From Helicobacter ibis (GTDB lineage Bacteria; Campylobacterota; Campylobacteria; Campylobacterales; Helicobacteraceae): DNA of 64,000 nucleotides. Location of the stretch: contig NZ_JAQHXR010000001.1 in the NCBI RefSeq assembly GCF_027859255.1, positions 1-64,000 of the forward strand, given 5' to 3'. The notes under the pieces were generated by a model, which made no database searches, was not told the origin of the DNA, and saw only the letters and a list, made by a program, of their open reading frames with translations. Both the position numbers and the translations under genes were made by a program. Position 1 is the stretch's first letter. Each line of letters opens with the position of its first letter. This document shows positions 25,305 through 34,492 of this stretch, piece after piece.

Positions 25305-26942
25305 GTGATAGCTTCTTTTGTCTTTAGCAAGATAGATGATTTTGGGTTTTGCGATGAGGTTTTGTATTTTTTTGTAGAAACTTTAGATAAAGCATGTGAT
25401 GATTATAAGCTTGAGCATAGATTTTTAATAAATACAGATTCATTTTGCCTAGAAGTATGTGGAGATGATACAGATATTTTAGAGTTTGCAAACCATATCT
25501 CTCGTGTTATACCTCTATCTTTGCAATGGTGCTTTAGAGAGCTAAAAGTTATTTTAGAATTTAGTGCAGATTCAACAACAAAGATTCAGCACAATTTTGA
25601 TGTAAGTAGATTTATAAATCCACTAGAAATCTCTAAAATAACCAATATAGATAGTGAATATTTTTGTGATTTATGGGGCGATTTTGTGTGTTTTAAACAA
25701 AGTAAAATGCAACTTTTTAACAATAATGCAAAACTAGAAATACACAACAAAGAATCTTTAAAAGAAAAATTGCAAGAAATATCACGATCTTTAATTAATG
25801 GTGATAGTGTATTTGTTAAGACTATTTTTGGCAAAAAAGAGATAATTTTATTCAAAGAAGATTCAAGCAAAGTAGATGGGGATTATATTTTTATGCCATT
25901 TTGTCTAAATTCATTACAGACAATATTTAGAGTAAAACAAGAAGAGCTTCAAGCATTAGCCACAATAGAAAAACCAATAATAACGCTAAAGCCAAAGTCT
26001 GTATTTAAGAATCTCTTAGGCGATGATACAAAATGTATTTTGCCTTTTGAGCCTTTATTAATTCTATTAGTTAAGTTTTTGCCAGATTATAGTGGGCTTT
26101 ATTTAAGAGATATTGGAGATTCTAAGAAGTCTTTTGGTGTGTGCTATTTTGTGCCACAAGATTTTAAAGAAGCAGAAATTAGTGTTGGTAGTAATTCTTT
26201 AATTTTAAAGCATAATTTTTGTGATTCTTCTTTTGCTAATGAAGCTAAGAGAGTTATTGTAAAAAATAATCTACTAAAGACTTGTGCTATATATCTTGGG
26301 AGAGATAAGAGTAGTGTTTTTGTGTATTTTGATGCTTCTTTTAAAGAGCCAATTAAGTTTGCATATGAGACAAATTTGAATCTTATATTTAATGAATTAA
26401 AGATTCAAAGTGAGACTACAAGCAAACTTTATAATAACTTTAAAAAAGAAAATGAAAGTTTGTGTAATGCTATAGATGGGATTCCTAGTGTTAGTAAGTA
26501 TTCATCAAATTTACTTCATTTAGTTGGTGTATGTGGTGTTTTGCTCAATTTAGGAGAGTGTGATGAAGACTTGTATGAAGTCTCACAAAGAGTGTTTACA
26601 TGTGCTAGTGAGTTTATGGGGGAAAAAGGTCCTAGAATTGATTTTAAGCTAGTTAGGGATTTGGATAATAAAATACATCTTGATACTTTTAAGACAATTA
26701 GGTCTGTAATGAGCTTCAAGCTTGCTGGTGTTGAGAGGGAATTACTTTGCTTTGGGATAGTGGATTCTTTGGCTGAATTTTTTGCAAACTTCGCTAGAGA
26801 TATGAATGAAAATTATCAATTAAAAGATGTGATTATTTGTGGTGAAATGTTTTTAAATAAGCAATTTTTGGATAAGTTTATACACTACTATGCGAAAAAT
26901 AATGAGATTTTTCCATGTGAAGTTATGGAGTTTAAGGAGTGA
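25305..26942 (+). CDS. hydE: HydE-type hydrogenase accessory protein
   Basis: A 545-residue protein in the position of H. pylori hydE (HP0635, from memory), which is required for hydrogenase activity. The C-terminal part contains LHLVGVCGVLLNLGE and VIICGEMFLN, faintly like the carbamoyl-phosphate/Kae1-like part of HypF, but HypF zinc fingers and acylphosphatase motifs are not seen. Its molecular role is not established by the sequence. The GTG start abuts the hydD stop. The next gene begins 2 bases after the stop. Confidence 0.8.
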   Translation: MIASFVFSKIDDFGFCDEVLYFFVETLDKACDDYKLEHRFLINTDSFCLEVCGDDTDILEFANHISRVIPLSLQWCFRELKVILEFSADSTTKIQHNFDVSRFINPLEISKITNIDSEYFCDLWGDFVCFKQSKMQLFNNNAKLEIHNKESLKEKLQEISRSLINGDSVFVKTIFGKKEIILFKEDSSKVDGDYIFMPFCLNSLQTIFRVKQEELQALATIEKPIITLKPKSVFKNLLGDDTKCILPFEPLLILLVKFLPDYSGLYLRDIGDSKKSFGVCYFVPQDFKEAEISVGSNSLILKHNFCDSSFANEAKRVIVKNNLLKTCAIYLGRDKSSVFVYFDASFKEPIKFAYETNLNLIFNELKIQSETTSKLYNNFKKENESLCNAIDGIPSVSKYSSNLLHLVGVCGVLLNLGECDEDLYEVSQRVFTCASEFMGEKGPRIDFKLVRDLDNKIHLDTFKTIRSVMSFKLAGVERELLCFGIVDSLAEFFANFARDMNENYQLKDVIICGEMFLNKQFLDKFIHYYAKNNEIFPCEVMEFKE

Positions 26943-26944
26943 TT

Positions 26945-28339
26945 ATGAATAGCGTTGAGATTCTCTCTGCGGGGGGGGGGGCTAATTTAGAGCCTTCTTT
27001 AGCTTCAACTATTAGCTCTTTGAAGCTTGAGAAGATTTGTGAGTTTATAACTTTAACTATCTCCCAAGAGACACTTAGTTTTATAAACAACAATATAGAT
27101 TTAATATATTCTTGGATTACTTCTTTAGAATTTGAAGTCAAATATAAAAATACAAAATTCCCTCCGCTCATGAAACCCAGCGTTATTGATTATAAACAGC
27201 TTCCAGCAAATATTGCTTGGGAGCTTAATATTCCTCTGCCAAAATGCAGATTCATATATGCTACTGGACATGGTAGTGGTGGGACAGCAATGCTTCATTT
27301 TTTAAGAGCATTATATGATGAGAGTGGTTATTTTTTAAATGTAAGTTATAGTGAATCTTTGGCAAAAGACAGATATATTTATCATTATAAGAATCTTGTA
27401 GATAATGCTGATAAAACAAATGCCATAGCGATTTTAGATTATGGGCTTAGCAAATATGGGAGCAGACTTGATAGGGATAAGTTTTTTGCACTTTTACCAA
27501 GAGATGTGCCATTAATTATGCAAGTTAGAGATCCTATTTCTGTTATAAAGCATGGATTTCATAAAAGTGGTGGTGTTGGAACTAGGGTTACTTTAGGCTT
27601 AAATAGTGATTTTAATACACTATCTTCATATATTTCGTGGGATGGGTACACAAGAGAGTTGGTGCCAGTTTATGATAGCTTTAAGATCCAAAGTTTTATT
27701 TATCATTCTTTGCTTAAGAGTATTGCTAGTCCTTGTGTTTATTATGTTGATTTTGATGATATTGCTAAGGAAAATGTTTTAAAAACAATGGAAAATATTG
27801 CTAATGCATTTTCTTTATATGCACCAACTAAAACAGAGCATTGCAAAAAGATTTTTTGTGCAAAAATGTTTAGAGGTGCATTGCATAATCTATGGCATAC
27901 ATATCCGCTAACGCTTATTGCAAGAGCTAGAGATATAGGATTGGATAGCGATTTAGAAGTTCAGCTTTATATCTCAAAACCAGCTACACATTTTGGTGGG
28001 TGCTTGGATATTATTTCTTTATTTGCTTGTGAGTTTAGCGATGATATATGTGTGTATATTACAGAGGATTCTTTTGGAATTTTAAAGAGCAATGAGGTTT
28101 TATATAAGGCTACTTTTGATTATGTAGAGAGACTTTTGTCATTTTTGTGTGATAAATCAAAAGAATATGATTCACAAATCACACTTACAATACAAGATGT
28201 ATTAGAATATTTTAGAGGTAACAAAGGCGCTAGGGAGAATCTAAAAGAGATTTTAGATTATGAATTAGCACATATTAAAAAGCATAGAGAGGATATTGTC
28301 AATAATTGGCAATATTATTTGGAGTTTGATAGAATCTAA
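26945..28339 (+). CDS. DUF2972-like protein, phase-variable by G11 tract
   Basis: ATG 26945 has AAGGAG five bases upstream. Codons 9-13 run through eleven G (26971-26981), encoding AGGGA; the present length keeps the 464-codon frame open. The body begins with PLPKCRFIYATGHGSGGTA, a possible P-loop or nucleotide-binding-like turn as in sulfotransferase folds, and continues with MQVRDPISVIKHGF and FVYVDFDDI-like segments. I believe it belongs to the Campylobacter/Helicobacter family DUF2972 (C. jejuni '617' family), phase-variable proteins found near flagellin or capsule glycosylation genes. The function is unknown. It directly follows hydE. Confidence 0.7.
   Translation: MNSVEILSAGGGANLEPSLASTISSLKLEKICEFITLTISQETLSFINNNIDLIYSWITSLEFEVKYKNTKFPPLMKPSVIDYKQLPANIAWELNIPLPKCRFIYATGHGSGGTAMLHFLRALYDESGYFLNVSYSESLAKDRYIYHYKNLVDNADKTNAIAILDYGLSKYGSRLDRDKFFALLPRDVPLIMQVRDPISVIKHGFHKSGGVGTRVTLGLNSDFNTLSSYISWDGYTRELVPVYDSFKIQSFIYHSLLKSIASPCVYYVDFDDIAKENVLKTMENIANAFSLYAPTKTEHCKKIFCAKMFRGALHNLWHTYPLTLIARARDIGLDSDLEVQLYISKPATHFGGCLDIISLFACEFSDDICVYITEDSFGILKSNEVLYKATFDYVERLLSFLCDKSKEYDSQITLTIQDVLEYFRGNKGARENLKEILDYELAHIKKHREDIVNNWQYYLEFDRI
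26971..26981. repeat. Poly-G tract (11 G) inside a coding region
   Basis: Eleven G between GC and CT, placed 26 bases after the start codon of the DUF2972-like gene. A change of one G would shift the frame and stop translation early, so this is a classical translational on/off switch. The sequenced version is ON. Confidence 0.9.
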
Positions 28340-28361
28340 TAAAAACTTTTAGGGTTCTTGC

Positions 28362-29576
28362 TTGTTAGAGATTATTATTGGTTGTTGTTTAGTATTATGT
28401 GTGATTGTTGGTTGGCTTTTTATAAGACAAAGAGTTCTTTATAGCAGCCTAAAGGTGCAGTTAGCATTAAAAGAAGAGCTATTAAAAGAAAAGGAGCTTC
28501 AACTAAAGAATATAAAAGAAGAAGCAATGCTGCAAAAATCACAGCTAGAAGAGCATTATCAAAGACTATTAGAAAACCAACAAAAGTTTGCTAAAGAATC
28601 TTTAGAATCATTAGAAGGTAAATTTGATAAAAACCTAAAAGAAACTCAACAAAACTTTCTAAATCAAAATAAACTCCAAATAAGCGAGGATTCAAAAAAG
28701 ATATTAGATTCTATCTTTACACCTATAAAGCAGAGTATTGATGATTATTCAAAGCAACTAATCAAAAATGAAGAATCTCTAAAAGTAAATATAGACCATA
28801 TTTTTAAATATACACAAAACATAGGAGATAAGGCTGATAAATTAGCTAGTGTACTAAAGGGCGATAAGAAGATTCGAGGGAATTTTGGTGAGTTGCAACT
28901 AAAAAATGTCTTAGAGCAAAGTGGGCTTAAAGAGGGTGAGCAATATAAATTGCAAGAAAGCTTACGAGATGAAAATAACAATAGATATGCTCCTGATGCG
29001 ATAATTTATTTAAGCAAAGATAGGAGTATTGTTGTAGATTCTAAGTTTTCTTTGCCCAGTTTTGATGAGAGTAGTGATTATGAATTACTCTCAAAAGAAA
29101 TAGCAAAAAATATAAAAGCAAGAATTGATGAGCTAAGCAAAAAACCTTATGCCTATATTGCTAATGCACATGAATTTACGCTTTTATTTTTGCCATATCA
29201 GAATCTGCTTGATTTAGCATTGGATAGTGATTCATCAATCTATCAATATGCTTATTTAAAAAAGGTCTATCTAACCACACCAAATACACTCTTTATTGCA
29301 TTAAAGACAATAGATGCAACATGGATTAAGATAAATAGTAATACAAATGTTCTAAAGGCTTTTAAAGAAATTGAGAATTTTTATGATAAGTTTTCTAGTA
29401 TTTTAGATGATTTTGATAAGGTTAAAAAGACTATAAATACTTTAGTAAATGCAAGTGAAGATATGGATAAGAAGCTAAGCAGTGGCAAGGGGAATTTGGC
29501 AAATAGATTTGATAATCTAAAGGCTTTAGGTCTAAAGGTGCAAAAGGAAATTAAGCAAGACTACTTAAAGGAATAG
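28362..29576 (+). CDS. rmuC: DNA recombination protein RmuC
   Basis: A 404-residue RmuC-family protein. An N-terminal membrane helix (residues 2-22) is followed by a long coiled coil rich in Glu/Lys/Leu (about 25-150), then the conserved RmuC domain: GDKKIRGNFGELQLKNVLE, VVDSKFSLPSFDE and LLFLPYQNLL. The domain is related to PD-(D/E)xK nucleases, and loss of rmuC raises inversion of short repeats in E. coli. The start is a TTG at 28362 with AGGG upstream. Confidence 0.9.
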   Translation: MLEIIIGCCLVLCVIVGWLFIRQRVLYSSLKVQLALKEELLKEKELQLKNIKEEAMLQKSQLEEHYQRLLENQQKFAKESLESLEGKFDKNLKETQQNFLNQNKLQISEDSKKILDSIFTPIKQSIDDYSKQLIKNEESLKVNIDHIFKYTQNIGDKADKLASVLKGDKKIRGNFGELQLKNVLEQSGLKEGEQYKLQESLRDENNNRYAPDAIIYLSKDRSIVVDSKFSLPSFDESSDYELLSKEIAKNIKARIDELSKKPYAYIANAHEFTLLFLPYQNLLDLALDSDSSIYQYAYLKKVYLTTPNTLFIALKTIDATWIKINSNTNVLKAFKEIENFYDKFSSILDDFDKVKKTINTLVNASEDMDKKLSSGKGNLANRFDNLKALGLKVQKEIKQDYLKE

Positions 29577-29623
29577 TAAAATTATTTTAGTTTATAATCC
29601 AAAATCTAGTTTTAAGGTAGAGT

Positions 29624-31330
29624 ATGTTTTCTCAACTAAAAATAATTCTAAGCAAACGCGATAGAGCTTTTATATATTTTTTGCTTTTGTTTTCTTTGCT
29701 TGTATCTTTAATAGAGCTTATTGGAATCTCTGCTATTGCTCCATTTATATCTATAGCAAGTGATTTTACTCTAATAGAAAATAAACCATATTTTGCTTAT
29801 TTTTATCATGGTCTAAATTTTACATCTTATTATGATTTTGTCGTGTTTTTCGGTATTTTCTTGCTTTGTTTTTATGTCTTTAGAAGCATTATAAACTTAG
29901 CATATCAGCATTTTTTGGCCAAATTCACATTTGGTAGATATCATTTGATAGTTGGCAGATTGTTTGTAAATTATCTGGGTATGAATTATGAGGAATTTAT
30001 TACTAAAAATACTAGTTATCTAACCAAGACAATCACAACCGAAGCACATAATTTTACTATTTTGTTATCTGCTACACTTTTTATGATTTCTGAAATTTTT
30101 GTTGTATTGCTAATTTATATTACGCTTTTATTCGTAAATTTTGAAATCACATTTAGTATTACTATTTTATTAGGTATTTTTGGTTTTTTGATGACAAAAT
30201 TTGTATCTAAAAAAATAAAAGGTCAAGGAAAGCAAAAAGAACAATTTCAAAAAAGCTTTTTTCAGAGTATTGCAAATAGTTTTGGTAATTATAAAATAAT
30301 TAAGCTAAATAGTGATGATAGTTCGATTTTAGAGAATTTTAGCAAGTCTTCTTGGGGTTATTCTCTATCAAATATTAAAAATCAAACTTTCTTTCATATC
30401 CCTAGATTGCTTTTAGAGGCTATTGGATTTTGTTTGATGATTTTTGTTGTGTTGTATTTATTTATAACAGATGGAGATAATATTGCTAGTTATTTACCAT
30501 TATTATCAATGTATGTTTTAGCATTATACAGACTGCTTCCTTCAATTAATAGAATCTTAGATTCATATAATAAAATATTATTTAATTTTAGATCTTTAGA
30601 AATAATATACAATGATATAAACATACAAACCAAGAATCTTGGAAATGGTGAAATAAGCTTCAAAGATAGTATAAAGCTTAATAACATAAGCTTTGGCTAT
30701 GGTGATAAAAATGTCTTAGAAAATATAAATATGCTAATAAAAAAGGGAGAAAAAATAGCATTTATAGGAGAATCTGGGAGTGGTAAAAGCACATTAGTTG
30801 ATTTAATTATCAGTCTTTTAACTCCAAAGAGTGGTGAGATATATATAGATTCCACTAAGCTTAGTGATGCAAATATAAAAAGTTGGCGTAAGAAAATAGG
30901 ATATATACCACAACAGGTTTATTTGTTTGATGGAAGTGTGGCTGATAATGTGGTCTTTGGCAGAATCTACAATGAAGAGAAGATTAAGTATTGTCTAAAA
31001 TTGGCAAATATTTATGAGTTTTTAGAGGGTAAAGATGGATTAGATACCAAAGTTGGAGATAGTGGTGTAGCACTTAGTGGTGGGCAAAGACAAAGAATTG
31101 CAATTGCAAGGGCATTGTATGGAGAGCCTGAAGTATTAGTGTTAGATGAGGCTACAAGTGCATTGGATAATGCAACAGAGCAAAGAATAATGGAAGAGAT
31201 ATATCAAATCTCACAAGGAAAAACTCTCCTAATAATAGCACATAGGCTAAGTACGATAGAAAAATGCGATGTGATATATAAAATACAAAATGGGATTCCA
31301 ACAAAAATAAACTATAAGGATATAGGATAA
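29624..31330 (+). CDS. pglK: PglK-like lipid-linked oligosaccharide flippase
   Basis: An ABC half-transporter of 568 residues with six membrane helices (about residues 15-330) and a C-terminal ATPase. Walker A GESGSGKST, Q-loop YIPQQVYLFDGSV, signature LSGGQRQRIAIARAL, Walker B EVLVLDEATSALD and H-loop IAHRLST are all intact. The length and the opening FSQLKIILSKRDRAFIYFLL closely recall C. jejuni PglK, which flips the undecaprenyl-linked heptasaccharide for N-glycosylation. Three glycosyltransferase genes follow without gaps, supporting that role. An MsbA-like lipid A flippase is the alternative. Confidence 0.88.
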   Translation: MFSQLKIILSKRDRAFIYFLLLFSLLVSLIELIGISAIAPFISIASDFTLIENKPYFAYFYHGLNFTSYYDFVVFFGIFLLCFYVFRSIINLAYQHFLAKFTFGRYHLIVGRLFVNYLGMNYEEFITKNTSYLTKTITTEAHNFTILLSATLFMISEIFVVLLIYITLLFVNFEITFSITILLGIFGFLMTKFVSKKIKGQGKQKEQFQKSFFQSIANSFGNYKIIKLNSDDSSILENFSKSSWGYSLSNIKNQTFFHIPRLLLEAIGFCLMIFVVLYLFITDGDNIASYLPLLSMYVLALYRLLPSINRILDSYNKILFNFRSLEIIYNDINIQTKNLGNGEISFKDSIKLNNISFGYGDKNVLENINMLIKKGEKIAFIGESGSGKSTLVDLIISLLTPKSGEIYIDSTKLSDANIKSWRKKIGYIPQQVYLFDGSVADNVVFGRIYNEEKIKYCLKLANIYEFLEGKDGLDTKVGDSGVALSGGQRQRIAIARALYGEPEVLVLDEATSALDNATEQRIMEEIYQISQGKTLLIIAHRLSTIEKCDVIYKIQNGIPTKINYKDIG

Positions 31331-32256
31331 TGGATTTAAGTCATTATTCAAAATTACCAAAAGTTAGTATAGTCCTTACTACCTGTAATAGAGAATATTT
31401 TTTTACTGAAGCAATTTTAAGTATATTAGACCAAGACTATCCAAACTTAGAGATAATAATTAGCGATGATAAATCAAGCGATAATACCTTTGTCTTTGCC
31501 CAAGAATATGCAATGGAGCATTCAAATATAAAGGTTGTGCAAAATACTAGAAGTAGTGGTTCAGCTGGTAATCGAAATAATGGTTTAGATTATGCAAATG
31601 GTGAGCTTGTATTATTGCTTGATGATGATGATGTGCTTTTTAAAGAGGCTATTTCAAATTTGGTAAATATATATTTGCAACATGATAAAAGATATGGAAT
31701 CATTATTGCAAATTGCACTAGAAGTGATGATGGCTCATTATCTGGCAGAGGAGTAGATGAATCTGGTGAAATTAGTTTTAAGGATGTCTTAAGCGGTAGG
31801 CTTCAAGGAGAGTTTGTAACTTTATTTGAGAGGAATTTGCTTGGAAGAAGGAGATTTAGCGAAGAGAGGGGTAATATGGGCTTACTTTGGCTTAGAATGC
31901 ATAAACAAAGTCAGAGCTATTATTATCATAAGCCTTTGAAATTTTATAGAATTCATGCAGATTCTCTAAGTCATACTCTAAAATATAATCCGCTTTTAAT
32001 GGCAAAGAACTATGAACAAAATATTTTGTTATTCTATAAAGAAAGAAAAGAAGTATGTCCAAGGTATCTATCAGAGTTATGTGCTACTGCTGCACTTTTG
32101 TATCATCAAGGCGGAAATAGAAATATGGCTTTTAAAAAGATTCTGCAAAGCTTTACAATATACCCTAGCTTACAAGCATTAAAGGCATTGTTTTATATAT
32201 GTCTTCCAAAAACATTTATCCCAAGAATAATTACAAAGCAAATAGTAGAAAAATGA
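31330..32256 (+). CDS. GT2 glycosyltransferase, PglI-like
   Basis: A 308-residue GT-A enzyme: PKVSIVLTTCNREYF at the N-terminus, ISDDKSSDNT, GNRNNGLDYANGELV and the metal-binding LLLDDDDVLF around residue 100. The GEFVTLFERNLL segment and length match C. jejuni PglI, which adds the branching glucose to the N-glycan. It overlaps pglK by one base (ATGG within the TAATGG junction), so it belongs to the same unit. The donor sugar cannot be read from the sequence. Confidence 0.82.
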   Translation: MDLSHYSKLPKVSIVLTTCNREYFFTEAILSILDQDYPNLEIIISDDKSSDNTFVFAQEYAMEHSNIKVVQNTRSSGSAGNRNNGLDYANGELVLLLDDDDVLFKEAISNLVNIYLQHDKRYGIIIANCTRSDDGSLSGRGVDESGEISFKDVLSGRLQGEFVTLFERNLLGRRRFSEERGNMGLLWLRMHKQSQSYYYHKPLKFYRIHADSLSHTLKYNPLLMAKNYEQNILLFYKERKEVCPRYLSELCATAALLYHQGGNRNMAFKKILQSFTIYPSLQALKALFYICLPKTFIPRIITKQIVEK

Positions 32257-33359
32257 AAATATTACTAACTATACGATCTTTAAATTTTGGTGGGGCGGAG
32301 AGACAATGGGTAAATCTTGCTAAAGGGCTTTATGCTAGAGATGATATTGAGTTGTTGTTATGCACATTTTATAGTGGTGGTGATTTGTATGATGAAGTCT
32401 CTCATTTGCCTTATGTGTGTGTAGATAAAAAAGGCAAGAGTGATTTTTTATTTTTATGTAGATATAGAAAAATAATCAAAGACTTTAAGCCAGATGTTAT
32501 CTATGCTTTTATGCCAGATTCTAATCTTTTTAGTCTGTTTGCTTCTGCTTTTTTAAATATACCAGTTGTTTTTGGATTTAGATCTAGTGCTATTAATGTA
32601 ACAAAGCTACCATTTTTTTCAAAAGCATATTTTTATGCACAGAAGTATTGCAGTAAATATGCAAAAGCGATAGTTTGTAACTCTAATGATGCAATTAGTT
32701 TCTATAAAGAGTATGGATATTTTATGGATAGGGCTTGTGTTGTGTATAATGGGATTGATACTGCATGTGTTAAAGATAGAGACAATATCCTAAAAGAAAG
32801 GCTAAACCTACCTAAAGAATCTATTATATTTGGAATTGCAGCTAGAATGAATAAAGTGAAAGATTATCCGCTTTTTGCCAAAGCTGCTAGATATTTGTGT
32901 GGCAAGAATAGTAATGTATATTTTATATCTATTGGCAAAATAGATGATGTAATTTTAAGAGAATGCTTAGATGTATTGGGAGATTTTAAAGATAGAGTAT
33001 TGTTTTTAGGGGCTAAAGATAATGTATGGTACTATTATTCTATCTTTGATTTTATACTATCTACTTCATATACGGAGAGTTTTTCTAATTCTATTGCAGA
33101 AGGCATGGCATGTGGGGCTTTACCTATTGTTAGTGATGTTGGAGAGAGTGCTGTAATAGCAAATTTTGGACAAGACTATAAATTTTGCTTCAACAAGCGT
33201 GATGAAAGGGGCTTGTATAAGTGTTTAGATTCTGTAATATCATTAAGCAATGATGAAAAAATAAGACTAAGTTTTGAATCTAAAAAGCATATTATTGATA
33301 GATTTTCAATATCTAAAATGGTAGATAATACTTGTGAGGTTTTAGGTAAATGCATATAG
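32253..33359 (+). CDS. GT4 glycosyltransferase of the pgl-like cluster
   Basis: A GT-B enzyme of about 368 residues starting MKILLTIRSLNFGGAERQ, with the GGAERQ nucleotide/acceptor loop, GIAARMNKVKDYPLF at the linker and the C-terminal donor site STSYTESFSNSIAEGMACG (E-x7-E). The frame is open before ATG 32253, but this ATG overlaps the stop of the previous gene (ATGA) and the protein starts as expected. Related to PglA/PglH/PglJ. The next gene overlaps its end by 10 bases. Confidence 0.85.
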   Translation: MKILLTIRSLNFGGAERQWVNLAKGLYARDDIELLLCTFYSGGDLYDEVSHLPYVCVDKKGKSDFLFLCRYRKIIKDFKPDVIYAFMPDSNLFSLFASAFLNIPVVFGFRSSAINVTKLPFFSKAYFYAQKYCSKYAKAIVCNSNDAISFYKEYGYFMDRACVVYNGIDTACVKDRDNILKERLNLPKESIIFGIAARMNKVKDYPLFAKAARYLCGKNSNVYFISIGKIDDVILRECLDVLGDFKDRVLFLGAKDNVWYYYSIFDFILSTSYTESFSNSIAEGMACGALPIVSDVGESAVIANFGQDYKFCFNKRDERGLYKCLDSVISLSNDEKIRLSFESKKHIIDRFSISKMVDNTCEVLGKCI

Positions 33360-34489
33360 TAATACTTATTTATTCATTTGGTGCTGGTGGTGCAGAGAGG
33401 GTTACTTCATTGCTTCTAGAAGAGCTAATAAAGGAATATAAAATTACCCTTGTATTGCTTGAAGATGTTTGTCATTATGAGATACCAAATGGTGTAGAGA
33501 AGATAATCTTAGGTAAAAATAGCAATAATGAAAATGGGGTGATAAAGCTTTTAAAATTACCATTCCTTGCTTATAAATACTCAAAAATTATTAAAGATTC
33601 TACACATTCTCTATCATTGATGACACGCCCAAATTATATAAATATACTTGCGTCATTTTTTGTGAGACAACCAAGAATCTTTATATCAGAGAGATGTTAT
33701 CCATCAGAGCAATATGGCTATAATAATCTAGCCTCTAAGATTAATAGATTTTTAATTAAGGCTTTGTATAACAAAGCGCATAAAATCTCTGCTAATTCAG
33801 AGCAAAATGCAGATGACTTAGTAGAAAATTTTGGTATAGCAAGAGAGAAGGTTACATTTTTACCTAATGTATTTTGTATAGATAAGATACGAAATTTATC
33901 ACAAGATGAAACAGAACTAAAGCAAATAATAAAGCGACATAAAAGCAATGGTGAAATAATTTTTGTAAGTGTAGGGCGACTTGATGTTGGGAAGAATCAT
34001 ATTTTACTAATTAATGCATTTAATGAAATTTTGTCTTTAGGTTATAAGGTGCATTTATTTATTATAGGATCTGGTGAGCTAGAATCCTACCTTAAAGAAG
34101 CAATAGGAGATATTAAGAATATTACATTACTTGGCAAGACAAAGAATCCTTATGCGCCTTTGAGTGTGGCTGATTTTTTTGTGTTTGGTTCAAATCATGA
34201 AGGATTTCCAAATGTGTTAGTAGAATCTATCTCTTTAGGTGTGCCTATAATCACTACAGATTGTGCTCCTAGAATAATTTTGGGAAAAAAGAGACGAGAT
34301 ATAGATTCTATACCTTTATTTAAGTGCGGGATAGTAACCCCTATAAATAATCTAAATAGCATGGTTGTAGCTATAAAATTGGCTCTTGATAATCCAAATA
34401 TGTTTCATAAAGATGAGCTCTTAGAGTATTCTATGGAGTTTGATATATCTAAAAAAATAGGAGAATATAAGCAGTGGCTGGAGATATAG
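33350..34489 (+). CDS. pglJ: GT4 glycosyltransferase, PglJ-like
   Basis: A 379-residue GT-B enzyme: IVILIYSFGAGGAERV, VSVGRLDVGKNHILLINAF at the domain linker, and GSNHEGFPNVLVESISLG as donor site. Several short stretches (YEIPNGVEKI, LLKLPFLAYKYSKI, RPNYINILASFF) agree with C. jejuni PglJ, a GalNAc transferase of N-glycan synthesis, as I remember that sequence. It is the last gene of the cluster; the convergent gene at 34493 follows after 3 bases. Assignment to PglJ rather than PglH is tentative. Confidence 0.78.
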   Translation: MHIVILIYSFGAGGAERVTSLLLEELIKEYKITLVLLEDVCHYEIPNGVEKIILGKNSNNENGVIKLLKLPFLAYKYSKIIKDSTHSLSLMTRPNYINILASFFVRQPRIFISERCYPSEQYGYNNLASKINRFLIKALYNKAHKISANSEQNADDLVENFGIAREKVTFLPNVFCIDKIRNLSQDETELKQIIKRHKSNGEIIFVSVGRLDVGKNHILLINAFNEILSLGYKVHLFIIGSGELESYLKEAIGDIKNITLLGKTKNPYAPLSVADFFVFGSNHEGFPNVLVESISLGVPIITTDCAPRIILGKKRRDIDSIPLFKCGIVTPINNLNSMVVAIKLALDNPNMFHKDELLEYSMEFDISKKIGEYKQWLEI

Positions 34490-34492
34490 CTT

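Noticed and set aside
32199-32252. Earlier start for the GT4 gene inside the GT2 gene
   Set aside because: ATG 32253 overlaps the upstream stop and begins the expected KILLTIRSLNFGGAERQ.
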